64,000 bases of DNA, taken from the NCBI RefSeq assembly GCF_039529295.1, contig NZ_BAAAMN010000020.1, forward strand, positions 1-64,000. The letters run 5' to 3'. Position numbers and translations under genes: made by a program. Under the pieces are notes generated by a model that saw nothing but the letters and a program-made list of their open reading frames with translations, was not told the DNA's origin and searched no databases. Below, piece by piece: positions 1 to 9,055 of the stretch. Positions within the stretch are counted from its first letter, which is position 1, and each line of letters opens with the position of its first letter. This DNA comes from Yaniella flava. GTDB taxonomy: Bacteria > Actinomycetota > Actinomycetes > Actinomycetales > Micrococcaceae.

Positions 1-880
1 GTGGTAAATGAACCGCCAACATGCGTTGGGCTTACCAACATTGACGTAAGATCTTGCTGCGTATCGACGGAGCCCATTGGCCCTGCGTCGTTAGCAAATC
101 GTTACATACTTTATCAATCTGTTATCAAAACGCAATCCGGCAGTGGGCGTACGTGTCATCCCCGGGTTGAAAAACAGCCGCCAAAACCAGCGTGTGCGCT
201 GGATAAGGCCCAGATAAGCCCATATGCCGATTTGTTTAGGGCTTAATTCGCTACAGTCGGAAATGAGGAACGGCTAGTCGTCAGATTTGCCGGTGACCCG
301 CTCAAAGAGGCGGGCAGCTCCGGAGCGAAAACTCTGGTCGATCACACAGCCAGAGAGGTTGCCCATCTGATTGCGGCCGAGTTTGATGCGGGGTCCGTGC
401 CAGTGTGTAGTGCTGCCGACATCACGTTCTTAGCCTCAGGTGACGCGAGCTTTATTTCAGGTGTGAACCTGCCGGTTGACGGCGGGCTGACTTCTTGGAG
501 TGCTCAGCCCAACATTTCTGTAGGGCCTGATGACATAACGTATCGGCGACCAGCCAACTCGGATAGCTCATGCATTGGGGCCAACAGGAGATTCTGTTGG
601 GTCCCCATCAATTTAATGCGGGTTCGTATGCCCTGGACCATGTGGCTTGTTTACTTATGCGGTGCCTATCGCGAGTAGTGCGCGATTGTTCGCGACTCTT
701 GGAATTTCGGCACGACTTACCGGCTCCTTGAGGAGGCTGCCCACAAGCGTGGTTACATCGAGTCCTTGTCGACATTGAGGTAAGCGGCATTACCGGTCCT
801 GGTTAGGCGGCGTACGCTCATGCTCACACTTTTCGAACGATGGCGCTGAATATCAGGCCACCTACGCTGAGGAATCAGCA
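1..880. other. Left-edge region of gene debris, no intact gene recognised
   Basis: Nothing intact is recognisable in this 880-base stretch. A plus-strand open frame runs from the window edge to 246 without similarity to any family I know. Bases 247-530 can be read through in one frame and contain an SDR C-terminus, listed separately. Bases 688-783 on the plus strand encode a short tail ending in a stop, with a plausible helix (RLLEEAAHKRG) but no recognised family. The pattern of short fragments in mixed frames fits decayed accessory DNA. Confidence 0.4.
403..519 (+). pseudogene. C-terminal remnant of a short-chain dehydrogenase (SDR)
   Basis: The frame reads ADITFLASGDASFISG followed by VNLPVDGGLTSWSAQP, the usual C-terminal end of classical SDR oxidoreductases (consensus ITFLASDDASFITG...VDGG). 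The upstream residues in the same frame do not look like an SDR: there is no TGxxxGIG nucleotide-binding motif and no YxxxK active site. The frame also continues about 50 residues past the place where an SDR would stop. I read it as a 3' fragment fused to unrelated DNA by deletion. It could not be a working oxidoreductase. Confidence 0.6.
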
Positions 881-1123
881 ATGATTGATGCTAGCGAGCT
901 CATCGCTGAAGCGCTCGAGGCAAGTGGGATGACGCGCTCAGAACTTGCACGAGCATTAGGTGTTCCAAAGAGCGAGATTACCGCGCGCCTCAAGGGCGAA
1001 AGAAATATCACGGTACGCAAGCTTGCGCGTACTTTGCACGCTATGGGAGCACAGCTTGAGCTTCGTATAAATCTGAAATCATCACCAAGTAGCAAATTTC
1101 TGGCCGAAAGTTCCTCACCCTAA
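881..1123 (+). CDS. Xre/HigA-type helix-turn-helix protein (antitoxin-like)
   Basis: This 80-residue protein is mostly a lambda-repressor-like HTH: residues 15-45 carry SELARALGVPKSEITARLKG, with the recognition helix in KSEITARLKG, followed by a helix typical of Xre/HigA antitoxins. The ATG follows GAGG at a good distance. It lies 53 bases upstream of a Phd-like gene on the same strand, so the two may form a regulatory or toxin-antitoxin pair. The C-terminal 15 residues are Ser/Pro-rich and may be disordered. DNA binding is secure; the partner and targets are inferred. Confidence 0.7.
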   Translation: MIDASELIAEALEASGMTRSELARALGVPKSEITARLKGERNITVRKLARTLHAMGAQLELRINLKSSPSSKFLAESSSP

Positions 1124-1176
1124 GAGCTTGCTAGCCGACGGTATGCCCAGAATGCGACCAGAAGTATGCTGATTGC

Positions 1177-1644
1177 ATGGCTAGGCATGCTCGAACAATG
1201 TACAGATCATCGGATCTCTGTCGAAACTCGGCTGATGTCTTCGCCGCAGCTGCGGATCACCCAATAACCGTGACCCGTCGTGACGGCGAACCGCTCGTTC
1301 TCATGTCTGAACGCGAAGATCACGCTCGCAACGAGCTCCTCCAACTCGCCGCACAACTGATGGGTGTAACCACAAGCGATGGCCGAAATGTTGTTGAGTT
1401 TATGGTTGGCCAGTTCCCATGGATGCTCGCGCTTACACCAGACGACCAGGAAGATAGTGTCCGCGAGGTATTGAACGCTGCTCGAGCAAACTTCTCAACC
1501 GGTCAACCCCATCTCGCATTGTCGACTCTCACTTCGTGGCGCGAGACCGCTGAGGCAGTTGCCGCTAGCCTCGGAGAGTTGCCAGTTGAATGGATTGATG
1601 ACGATGCTGTTTCCGAGTGCCCTTCAGGAGCTGATTATTCCTGA
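1177..1644 (+). CDS. Phd/YefM-like (prevent-host-death family) protein, orphan
   Basis: The N-terminal part (DLCRNSADVFAAAADHP, then ITVTRRDGEPLVLMSE) matches the Phd/YefM antitoxin fold, in which a small beta sheet and helix bind DNA and the C-terminus masks a toxin. The protein is 155 residues, longer than Phd itself, with an acidic C-terminal extension. A second ATG at 1198 would remove the first seven residues, and the ribosome site is weak for both. No RelE, Doc or PIN toxin follows: the next gene is a convergent SDR whose 3' end overlaps this one by 10 bases. It therefore looks like an orphan antitoxin beside an Xre gene. Confidence 0.6.
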   Translation: MARHARTMYRSSDLCRNSADVFAAAADHPITVTRRDGEPLVLMSEREDHARNELLQLAAQLMGVTTSDGRNVVEFMVGQFPWMLALTPDDQEDSVREVLNAARANFSTGQPHLALSTLTSWRETAEAVAASLGELPVEWIDDDAVSECPSGADYS

Positions 1645-2450
1645 GTGGCTTGGTCCATGGATTTCGGCGCATGCCAGATGTCTTCTCCGCGGCTGATCGA
1701 ATCGAAACCACCGTCAACATAAATGACTTGTCCGGTCATGGAGCGATTCATTCCGGAGACCAGGAAGACCAATACATCTGCAATGTCTTCGGGCCGCTGA
1801 GCACCGTTATATGGTGCAGGCATCGCGCCGAAAGCCATATCGCGCCCCTCATCGGTAGACAATAATTCCGTGGTCATCGGTGTTGCGACCACACCTGGAC
1901 CGACGGCGTTGATGCCGATTCCGGCACCTGCAAAGTCTTGTGTGGGGGCAACCCGCCGGACCCAGGTGGCGATTGCCCTTTTCGACGCCGAATAGTTGGC
2001 GTACCCTGCCATACCGCCTCGGTCAGCCAATGCTTGGCCGTATTCCAAAGCCTCCTCTTGTTTGTCGTCGAGGAGTAGCTGAACAAGCTTTGTATCCGTG
2101 GGCTGCAGGCTCGCGGCAGAAGCCGTGACAACCACCCGCGCATTGTCAGATTTTTGTAGCAGTGGAAGGAACGAGGTTACTGAGTTCCGAGCGCCAAAAT
2201 AATTCACCTTGAGATCCAACGGCGAATTGGCCTGCGTGCCGGCATTGGCTATGACGCCGTCGACGTGACCGTATTGTGCTTCGATCTTCTCGACGAAAGT
2301 CGCCACCGCATCGGCGTCAGAGAGGTCTACTTCAAACTCTGCGTTGCGTAGGTCGAGTCCGATAGCGTTATCTCCGCGCTCTTCCACGAGCTTCAGACAC
2401 ATCGCGCCGATTCCTGAACCCGCACCCGTCACAACAACATTTCGCGTCAT
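1635..2450 (-). CDS. SDR family oxidoreductase (coniferyl-alcohol / 3-alpha-hydroxysteroid dehydrogenase-like)
   Basis: This is a complete classical SDR of 271 residues. It has the Rossmann motif TGAGSGIG near residue 10, NAG in GVIANAGTQ, and the catalytic YxxxK in NYSASKRA. It ends with the usual TGQVIYVDGG. An insert between the catalytic Ser region (VVVTASAAS) and the Tyr is typical of the coniferyl-alcohol dehydrogenase/3-alpha-HSD subgroup. I chose the ATG at 2450 because AGAGAGGA stands just upstream; the frame is open eight codons further. It lies downstream of an aminotransferase and an NhaC antiporter on the same strand. Substrate unknown; NAD(P)-dependent alcohol/ketone oxidoreduction is expected. 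Confidence 0.85.
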   Translation of the reverse strand: MTRNVVVTGAGSGIGAMCLKLVEERGDNAIGLDLRNAEFEVDLSDADAVATFVEKIEAQYGHVDGVIANAGTQANSPLDLKVNYFGARNSVTSFLPLLQKSDNARVVVTASAASLQPTDTKLVQLLLDDKQEEALEYGQALADRGGMAGYANYSASKRAIATWVRRVAPTQDFAGAGIGINAVGPGVVATPMTTELLSTDEGRDMAFGAMPAPYNGAQRPEDIADVLVFLVSGMNRSMTGQVIYVDGGFDSISRGEDIWHAPKSMDQATQE

Positions 2451-2497
2451 AAATAGTCCTCTCTGATAAACCAACTCACAATAGGTCTGTGAACATC

Positions 2498-3598
2498 CTA
2501 GACCTTGTTGGTCGAGAAGTGACGCTGGCGGAACCGGGCAGCGACATTCAGCACTCGGTCCATCGCTTCGGGCGGTCCGATGCTAATGCGAACACCCGAG
2601 TTGAGGTTCCGCACGGCTAATGATTGCTTCACACAGGCCTCCTCGAATGCAGCCGAATGCTCTGCGAGCGGCAACCACACAAAATTAGCTTGGGAGTCGG
2701 GCACATTCCAGCCTTGAGCGCGCAGTGCATCGACAAATTCATCACGCGCTGCCGCGATGGAGTGGGCCCTAGTCATCACCTGATCGACGTGTCGCAGTGA
2801 GACGATAGCAGCGTGCTGGCTGGGTGGGGTGACACCAAAGGGCACGGTTGCTTTGCGGACAGCAGCAATGACCTCGGGCTGCCCCACTGCGTAGCCGATT
2901 CTGAACCCCGCCAGAGCGTGGGCTTTCGAAAACGTCCTCATCAGCACAAGATTCTCATAGTGCTTGAGCATCGCTAGACTGTCCACGGCTGAGGCATCCG
3001 TGCAGAACTCCCAGTACGCCTCATCCAGGACGACCAACACATCGGATGGCACCTGCGCCATGAAGGTGGTGAACTCGTCGGCGGTAACCGCTGGGCCGGT
3101 CGGGTTGTTCGGGGAACACAGCAGGATCAGCCGGGTGTCGTCGGTGATGGCCTGAGCCATCGCAGGCAGGTCGTGTCCGAAGTCATCCGTCAACCCGATG
3201 GGCTTTTTGTGGGCACCGTTGAGTGCGCTGGCCTGCGGGTAGAGTTCGAAGCTTGGCCACGGGTAGATGACCTCGCTGCCGGCTTCCAGCGTGATGTGTG
3301 CAAGCGCGGTGATGATTTCGGATCCACCTGCGCCGACCGCGACGTGATCCTCGGAGACCTGCAGGTAGTTGGCGAGTTCTGCGGTGAGGGCTTTTGCGGC
3401 CGGGTCGGGGTAGGTCGCTGGATTCGTGACCTCGGTCAGGGCCTCGACGACAGCGGATATTGGCGGCAAGAAGTGCTCGTTTGAGGAGAGCTTATACGGC
3501 TGCAATCCGTCGACGGCGGCAGGTGGTTTACCCGGCTTATAGTTCGGTACTTCTTCGAGCGCAGGACGGATGAGCGATGTGGCTGTTTTCTGTGTCAT
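2498..3598 (-). CDS. Histidinol-phosphate / aromatic aminotransferase family (HisC2/Pat-like)
   Basis: This 366-residue fold-type I PLP aminotransferase has the HisC family landmarks: YKLSSNEHFLPP near the N-terminus, SPNNPTG at about 162-168, the LDEAYWEF aspartate loop, and PLP-lysine K225 in RTFSKAHALAG. It matches the length of actinobacterial Pat/HisC2 (aromatic amino acid aminotransferase) better than HisC inside his operons, and no his genes are nearby. It starts four bases after nhaC stops, so the two are probably co-transcribed. It transfers amino groups between glutamate and either imidazole-acetol phosphate or aromatic 2-oxo acids; the sequence alone does not decide which. Confidence 0.87.
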   Translation of the reverse strand: MTQKTATSLIRPALEEVPNYKPGKPPAAVDGLQPYKLSSNEHFLPPISAVVEALTEVTNPATYPDPAAKALTAELANYLQVSEDHVAVGAGGSEIITALAHITLEAGSEVIYPWPSFELYPQASALNGAHKKPIGLTDDFGHDLPAMAQAITDDTRLILLCSPNNPTGPAVTADEFTTFMAQVPSDVLVVLDEAYWEFCTDASAVDSLAMLKHYENLVLMRTFSKAHALAGFRIGYAVGQPEVIAAVRKATVPFGVTPPSQHAAIVSLRHVDQVMTRAHSIAAARDEFVDALRAQGWNVPDSQANFVWLPLAEHSAAFEEACVKQSLAVRNLNSGVRISIGPPEAMDRVLNVAARFRQRHFSTNKV

Positions 3599-3602
3599 GT
3601 GG

Positions 3603-5039
3603 TTAGTTGCTTTCCTTTACCGGTGCGTAGGTGGTCTCGATTGCTTCGTCTGCCGGGACCGGTTCGACGCGTTTGATGGTGAAGCCTGTGTAGGCGTAGA
3701 TCAGATTGATCAGTGGCACCAGGAAGGCGAAGAAGATAAACGGAATGAACTCGGTGGCGGCCAGCCCGAATACTCCGGAGGCAAAGACCGCTGGGACGGA
3801 CCAGGGCACGAGGTTGATGCCAACGGTACCGGCTGCTTCGGCTGTTCGGGTGAGGTTCAGCGGTGAGAGTCCCATGCGTTTGAATGGCACCACGAATGCG
3901 CGGGCGGGCAGTAGCACGGAGACGTATTGCTCACCACTGGCGAAGGCGACGACGAACCCGGACAGTAGGGATCCGGCGACCATGGAGCCGGCCCGTTTGA
4001 TGCGGTGAATGAGCGTTCCGACGATGACTTTGAAGACGCCGGTGGTTTCGAGGATGCCGCCGAGCGCGGTTGCGACGATGACGAGCGCGATGGTGGCCAG
4101 CATTGAGTCGATGCCGCCGTTAGATAGCAGGTCGTCGAGGAACTCGAATCCGGTGTCTGATGCGTAACCGGAGGCCATGGACTGCATGACCGCGGTGACG
4201 GTGCTGCCCTGTACGAGCAGTGCGGAGGCGGCGCCCATCAGCGCAACCAGCAACAGGGTTGGGGCAGCTGGAAGCTTCAGCAAGATGAGCCCGATGGCGG
4301 CGACCGGGACGAGGAGTAGCAGTGGATGAATGACGAATTGCTCGTCGAGGCCCGCGATGAGTGCGTTGAGCTGTTCGGTATCTGCGCTCGAATTTGCCGA
4401 CAGTGACCCACCGAGGATCCAGAAGATGATCGCACTGATGGCCAGTGCCGGAATCGTATCCCAGAGCATGTGGCGGATGTGGTCGAAGAGCTTGACCCCG
4501 CCCATCGCAGCGGCCAGGTTGGTGGTGTCTGAGAGCGGGGAGAGTTTATCGCCGAAGAATGCGCCCGAAATGACGGCCCCGGCAACGATCGGTGCAGGGA
4601 ATCCCATGCCTTCACCGATAGCCATGAACGCGATGCCCACGGTGGCAATCGTCGTCAGCGAGCTGCCGAGCACCAGCGAGACAATAGCTGGTACCAGGCA
4701 GGCCAGTGCCAAAAAGATTTCTGGCGAAATCGACTGGAGGCCATAGTAAATAATGGTCGGGATTAGGCCGCCTTCGATCCATGTTCCGACGATCATGCCG
4801 ATCAGAAACAGGATGAACACCGCGGGCAGTGCTCTGGTGACACCTTGGGCGAGTGAGTGCTCGATGTCGTCCCAGGAGTAGCCGAGCGCTTTGCCGATGA
4901 GGGCTGCGACCGTTACAGCAGTCATGAGCGGTATGAGCATGCCGATGTCCCAGAAAGTGATCGACACGAGCGCCATGATCACCAGAATGAGGATAGGTAA
5001 GAGGGCAATGGGTATGGAGGGCAGTTTCCGTGCCTGCAT
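3603..5039 (-). CDS. nhaC: NhaC family Na+/H+ antiporter
   Basis: A 478-residue polytopic membrane protein with about 11-12 hydrophobic segments. It carries NhaC-type signatures: GAFFGDKLSPLSDTTNLAAA in the middle and the repeat GEQYVSVLLP later, where polar residues line the ion path. The family exchanges external protons for cytoplasmic Na+ in pH and salt homeostasis; some members exchange organic ions such as malate/lactate or tyrosine/tyramine. I chose the ATG at 5039, preceded by TAAGGA, rather than the TTG eight codons earlier. It heads an apparent operon with an aminotransferase, which leaves room for an amino-acid-related substrate (inference). Confidence 0.87.
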   Translation of the reverse strand: MQARKLPSIPIALLPILILVIMALVSITFWDIGMLIPLMTAVTVAALIGKALGYSWDDIEHSLAQGVTRALPAVFILFLIGMIVGTWIEGGLIPTIIYYGLQSISPEIFLALACLVPAIVSLVLGSSLTTIATVGIAFMAIGEGMGFPAPIVAGAVISGAFFGDKLSPLSDTTNLAAAMGGVKLFDHIRHMLWDTIPALAISAIIFWILGGSLSANSSADTEQLNALIAGLDEQFVIHPLLLLVPVAAIGLILLKLPAAPTLLLVALMGAASALLVQGSTVTAVMQSMASGYASDTGFEFLDDLLSNGGIDSMLATIALVIVATALGGILETTGVFKVIVGTLIHRIKRAGSMVAGSLLSGFVVAFASGEQYVSVLLPARAFVVPFKRMGLSPLNLTRTAEAAGTVGINLVPWSVPAVFASGVFGLAATEFIPFIFFAFLVPLINLIYAYTGFTIKRVEPVPADEAIETTYAPVKESN

Positions 5040-5269
5040 AGGAGTCCTTACATGTGTGGTCAAGCGATGCCTGAACGCTGGGAGATATAGACCACATCAT
5101 GATGAAAAATTGTGAACTGTGCAACGCGATTCCTAGGAGGCTGCACAAATTGCTTAGTGTTCTAGTGACTTGTTTCTCAAATTGCTCGATACCGGCTTTG
5201 CATTATAGCTACACGTGGTTGGACATGGCGGTGCAGGGAGGGTGGGTGTCACTTATCCACAAGGGCTAT

Positions 5270-5284
5270 GATTCATGATGAATC
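5270..5284. promoter_or_regulatory. Perfect palindrome upstream of HTH gene, candidate operator
   Basis: GATTCATGATGAATC is a perfect inverted repeat of 7-base arms around one base, ending 35 bases before the ATG of the HTH gene at 5320, in the divergent space with nhaC. The placement is typical for autoregulation by a small HTH protein. No binding data can be read from sequence. Confidence 0.4.
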
Positions 5285-5319
5285 GCAGCTAAGACGGAGC
5301 CACGTTAAGGTGAGGAACT

Positions 5320-5757
5320 ATGGCTACTTTGTCCCCGGATATGCAGGAGCTACGCTATGAGGCCTTGCGCCGGCAGGCTCGTCAGCGGCTAGATGTATTT
5401 GAGGATGTGCGCGCAGCTGCACGGGCGAAGGCGCGTGGTCTAACTCAACGAGAGATTGCTGATCTATTGGTTACGAGTCAGGCGAGCGTTCATCGGTTAC
5501 TCAAAACTGCGGAGCGTCGAGGTGACGTGAGAGTGCGAATGCCAGAAGAAAGCATTCTTGATGCTTTCGTTAATCAAGCACCTCGTGCCAGTTTAATAGA
5601 CGAATTGAAACGATTCCCATATACGTTTGGAGAGGATGCCCCAAGCCCGCATGAAGGCAGACTTCCTGGTAGTTGGGACCAGGTTGTCTCAGCGTTTATG
5701 CAAGATTTTCTTTCTGAAGAAGAATTTACTGAGGTGCGCGCAGCAATTGGCCGGTAA
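5320..5757 (+). CDS. Small helix-turn-helix regulator, possibly an antitoxin
   Basis: This 145-residue protein has an N-terminal basic helical segment and then a clear HTH (GLTQREIADLLVTSQASVHR, about residues 46-65) like sigma-factor or Mar-type domains. An acidic C-terminal domain rich in Phe/Trp follows (residues 85-145). The ATG is preceded by GTGAGGAAC. The layout, an HTH plus a small partner-binding domain, recurs in actinobacterial antitoxins. Just downstream (about 5750-5845) a short open frame looks like the start of a lost partner gene. The function as antitoxin is inferred; DNA binding is well supported. Confidence 0.6.
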   Translation: MATLSPDMQELRYEALRRQARQRLDVFEDVRAAARAKARGLTQREIADLLVTSQASVHRLLKTAERRGDVRVRMPEESILDAFVNQAPRASLIDELKRFPYTFGEDAPSPHEGRLPGSWDQVVSAFMQDFLSEEEFTEVRAAIGR

Positions 5758-6208
5758 GACGACTCGAGACCACCGGGTGGATTCACGGACCGGTGAGCTC
5801 AACGAGTTTCGATGTTATTGACGCAGTGGTGAGCCCCTCAGCGGATTTGTGAGTATTTCTAGCGGCATGGGTAATTGGCGCAAGTAATACTGTATTTGTA
5901 TCCTCTTGCGTGATTTAAGTGCAACACCACTTTTATGTACGGTGGTACACGAGACGTGAAGTGGAGGGGTCGGCGTGAACGAAGCCGATCTGCTCGAAGG
6001 ACAAGTGCTCGCTGCTCTTGAGGAAGTGTCAGGGAGGCGGTAGCGCTGCTTCGCAGTACGAATGTTAATGCCGCAAGGACGTAAAACCTTCGTAACTTGC
6101 AGGTTCTGACCTAGCTTCACCACACATAGATCGTGACTACGTAGTTCAAGTACTACGGCAATTGGCCAGGGCTTCAAGCCTTCTGATCTGGGGGCTTTTC
6201 GAAAAAGC
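5758..6208. other. Intergenic region with short gene remnants
   Basis: No intact gene in these 450 bases. A plus-strand frame reads through the end of the HTH gene to a stop at about 5849 (containing WIHGPVSSTSFDVIDAVV). A GTG at 5974, preceded by GGAGGGG, starts a 22-codon frame (NEADLLEGQVLAALEEVSG) that ends at a TAG; it has a good ribosome site and looks like the truncated start of a regulator-like gene. The region is AT-richer than nadE. Confidence 0.35.
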
Positions 6209-7027
6209 TCAGTGCCACCACGTATCGAACGGCGTCACCGGTGTGCGGCGCTTATGTTCTGAGCGTTTATACGTCGTCTCGAGTTTCGTCGCGGAATCAT
6301 CGCCGACGTCTTTGCCTTCGAGGAACGCATCGATGTCACCGTAGGAAATGCCCAGTTCGTCCTCATCGGTCCGGCCCGGGTTGTCAGTCAGCAGATCAGC
6401 GGTGGGAACTTTTTCGATGAGTGTGGAGCTTGCACCGAGACGCGTCCCCATGTCTCGCACCTGGGTTTTGGTGAGACCAGACAGCGGCATGATGTCTGCG
6501 CCACCGTCACCAAACTTGGTGAAGAACCCGGTGAGGGCTTCAGCCGCCTGATCAGAGCCAACCACCAGGGCATTATGGTGCCCGGCGATTAGATACTGCG
6601 CGGTCATCCGCATGCGGGCTTTGGCATTGCCGAGGTTGTAATCGGATGCCTGTTCACCCGTGGCATCCTTGAACGCTTCACCCAGGGCATCCGTGGCCGA
6701 GCCGATCTGCAGCTTCACCGCTTGATCAGGCTCAATGAATTCGAGGGCTGCTTCAGCATCATCCGCATCTGCTTGGACATGGTAGGGGAGTTGTACGCCG
6801 ATAAAGCGGCCCTGCCAATCGGGGGTGACGCGACGGTACTGCTCGACGGCCATCTGGGCGAGGCGACCGGCCACGGTGGAATCGACGCCACCAGAGATGC
6901 CGAGCACGAGGCCGCCGGCGCCGGTGTGGTGCAGGTAGTCGACCATGAAGTTCACGCGGCGTACGATTTCAGAATCCAAGTCGATGTCGGCTTCGGCGCC
7001 TAAGGTGTCAATGATTTCGCGTTGCAT
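6209..7027 (-). CDS. nadE: Ammonia-dependent NAD+ synthetase
   Basis: The protein is 272 residues, matching single-domain NadE (E. coli about 275). It adenylates nicotinic acid adenine dinucleotide with ATP and amidates it with ammonia, the last step of NAD+ synthesis in the cytoplasm. Visible landmarks are the ATP-pyrophosphatase P-loop SGGVDSTVAGRLAQ near residue 45, VGSDQAAEALTGFFTKFGDGG, and the C-terminal KRRTPVTPFD tail. I chose the ATG at 7027, preceded by AAGGAAGA; the longer frame upstream lies inside the neighbouring gene. Its neighbours are an unknown gene and xthA on the same strand. Confidence 0.95.
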   Translation of the reverse strand: MQREIIDTLGAEADIDLDSEIVRRVNFMVDYLHHTGAGGLVLGISGGVDSTVAGRLAQMAVEQYRRVTPDWQGRFIGVQLPYHVQADADDAEAALEFIEPDQAVKLQIGSATDALGEAFKDATGEQASDYNLGNAKARMRMTAQYLIAGHHNALVVGSDQAAEALTGFFTKFGDGGADIMPLSGLTKTQVRDMGTRLGASSTLIEKVPTADLLTDNPGRTDEDELGISYGDIDAFLEGKDVGDDSATKLETTYKRSEHKRRTPVTPFDTWWH

Positions 7028-7055
7028 ATCGTCTTCCTTGTGTCTCTGATTCGTC

Positions 7056-7997
7056 CTAGTTGGCATGCTCGTAGCGCTGAATGCATTTCCACACAGCCTG
7101 TGCCGAACGGTATTTGGCACGCATGGCCTCTGCTGCCTGTTCTAACATAGCCGGGGGTAAACCGGTGTAGGTCTCTGGTTCTTCCATTTCCAGTTCGTCA
7201 TCCAGCTGGTAGATGCGGGCCAATACGTCGTGGCCCTCTTCCAGCAGCTTGCCAGCTTTATCAGGCCAAGCGTATTTGCTCAGTGCCCCGTAGTCGAGCT
7301 CTACGACGCTGCGTAGTTGGGAGCTGACCTGGTAGAAGTGCCGAAACCAGCGAAGCAGCCCGATCATATTTCGGTGATACGGATGCTTATATGGCTCGGG
7401 ACCGTAGAAAGCCAAGAGTCTTTGGATCTCGCCAATGCGTAAGTACGCGGAGTTGATGTCGCGGAGCCGACGAATCACCGTGGTGCCGTCGATGACGTCT
7501 TCGGTGACCCTATTGGTCTGGTGTGTTTCGGGCGCACCGCCGAAGATCGCGTGCCAGTGTAAGGGTACAGACCACAGGTCCAAGTAAAAGGTGTTGATCG
7601 GACGGCTCACCAGTCCAGCATCGGCTTGCAGCTCGGCGATTTTCTCGAACGTATCCAGTCCGTCTTGTGGGACCAGGAGTGTATAGAGCGCATCGTCATA
7701 ATATTTGCGCCGGACTTGCGTGGCCTCGAAGGTCGCACGCGCGATGTAATTGACGTGGAAATACTGCTGGAGTTTGCCATAGGCATCCTTGAGCTCCACA
7801 TATCGAATGATCGGTGGGTCGGAAGTGTTGGGAAACGTCGAGTTCGCTTCGGGACGCAGCCTACGGTTGAGCCGTTCGGCTGCTTCGGCTTCGATATCGG
7901 CACGTGAGCGTTTCGCGGCATCTTGAGCCAACGGTTGGATGCGCTCGGGGAGCTGCTCCAGTGGCTGGTAGATGCGCAAAAATGCCAGGTGCCTCAT
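7056..7997 (-). CDS. Conserved hypothetical protein of unknown function
   Basis: A 313-residue soluble protein that I do not recognise. It is rich in Tyr, Trp and His, with no signal peptide or membrane segment. Visible stretches include NTFYLDLWSVPLHWHAIFGG in the middle, RNMIGLLRWFRHFYQVSS later, and an acidic, mostly helical C-terminus. The ATG at 7997 is 14 bases after the stop of xthA and is preceded by GGGGA; nadE follows 28 bases downstream. The three genes are probably co-transcribed. Position alone does not assign a DNA-repair or NAD role. Confidence 0.7.
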   Translation of the reverse strand: MRHLAFLRIYQPLEQLPERIQPLAQDAAKRSRADIEAEAAERLNRRLRPEANSTFPNTSDPPIIRYVELKDAYGKLQQYFHVNYIARATFEATQVRRKYYDDALYTLLVPQDGLDTFEKIAELQADAGLVSRPINTFYLDLWSVPLHWHAIFGGAPETHQTNRVTEDVIDGTTVIRRLRDINSAYLRIGEIQRLLAFYGPEPYKHPYHRNMIGLLRWFRHFYQVSSQLRSVVELDYGALSKYAWPDKAGKLLEEGHDVLARIYQLDDELEMEEPETYTGLPPAMLEQAAEAMRAKYRSAQAVWKCIQRYEHAN

Positions 7998-8011
7998 CGC
8001 GACCGTCCCCT

Positions 8012-8830
8012 TTAGCCCAACTGAGCTACCACCGGCACGTGATCCGAGGGGCCGGTGCCTTTGCGTTCTTCCCGGTCGATCCACGCGTCGGTGACCTCTG
8101 CGGCCAGGTTTTGTGAGGCCAAGATGAAATCGATGCGCATCCCGGTGTTCTTCGGGAAGCTCAGCCGCTGATAGTCCCAGTAGGTATACGTTTCTGGGCC
8201 CGGGTGACGTGGCCGCACAACATCTACAAGACCGGATTCTTCGAATTGTCGGAATGCTCTGCGCTCGGGCTCAGACACGTGGGTCATGCCGTTTTCGAGG
8301 AAGAAGTCCATGTCCCACACGTCTTCGTCATACGGTGCGACGTTCCAGTCACCGGTCAGTGCCACGCGGGTGTTCGCGTCGAGATCGGAGGTGATGTGGG
8401 AGTGCAGCTGGTCTAGAAAGTCCAACTTATAGCCCATGTGTTCGTCTTCGAGGCTGCGACCATTGGGCACATAGAGACTGTAGAGGCGGAAGGGTTCGAC
8501 GTCGGTGTTCTTGGTACCAACGACCGCCGAGATCGCACGGGCTTCAACCTGGGCGTCTACGCCATTTTTGCCAAACGCCGGTTGCCCATTGAAACCGCGT
8601 TGCACATCGTCCAGGCCAACACGGGAAGCAATCGCCACCCCGTTCCACTGCGAATACCCAAAGTGGGCCACCTGGTAGCCGGCCATTTCGAAGGCACCCC
8701 AGGGGAAGTTTTCATCCCGGCATTTGGTTTCTTGGATGGTCAGCACATCGGCATCGGTGGCATCCAACCAGTCTTCAACCCGATCAGCTCGGGCACGCAG
8801 CGAATTCACATTCCACGTCGCAAATTTCAT
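8012..8830 (-). CDS. xthA: Exodeoxyribonuclease III (AP endonuclease family 1)
   Basis: A complete 272-residue member of the exonuclease III / AP endonuclease fold. It starts MKFATWNVNSLRAR and has the metal-binding QETKC (Glu about 34), NGVAIASR, the active-site Tyr in LYVPNGR, GDWNVAP with the DWN pair, RIDFILAS, and the terminal GPSDHVPV with its catalytic Asp-His. It incises DNA 5' to abasic sites and degrades duplex ends 3'-5' in base-excision repair. It is first in a likely operon with the unknown gene and nadE. Confidence 0.95.
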   Translation of the reverse strand: MKFATWNVNSLRARADRVEDWLDATDADVLTIQETKCRDENFPWGAFEMAGYQVAHFGYSQWNGVAIASRVGLDDVQRGFNGQPAFGKNGVDAQVEARAISAVVGTKNTDVEPFRLYSLYVPNGRSLEDEHMGYKLDFLDQLHSHITSDLDANTRVALTGDWNVAPYDEDVWDMDFFLENGMTHVSEPERRAFRQFEESGLVDVVRPRHPGPETYTYWDYQRLSFPKNTGMRIDFILASQNLAAEVTDAWIDREERKGTGPSDHVPVVAQLG

Positions 8831-9055
8831 AACCTCAACCTTACCCGGCGATTCTGTCTCCAGTTGCGACGTGTGGATAACTTACGATACCCGCAAACTA
8901 ATAGGGCAAAGGCCTTGGAGTGGGAGGAACGTTCCTAGGAATAGCAGCTCACGTTCTTCTTATGGCTGAGTCTGCAGCTGTCTATCTATGTGGCAATAAT
9001 AAACAGGCCAGATTTTTCAACAGCGGCGTAGACGACTCACCAGAATCGACGTTGG

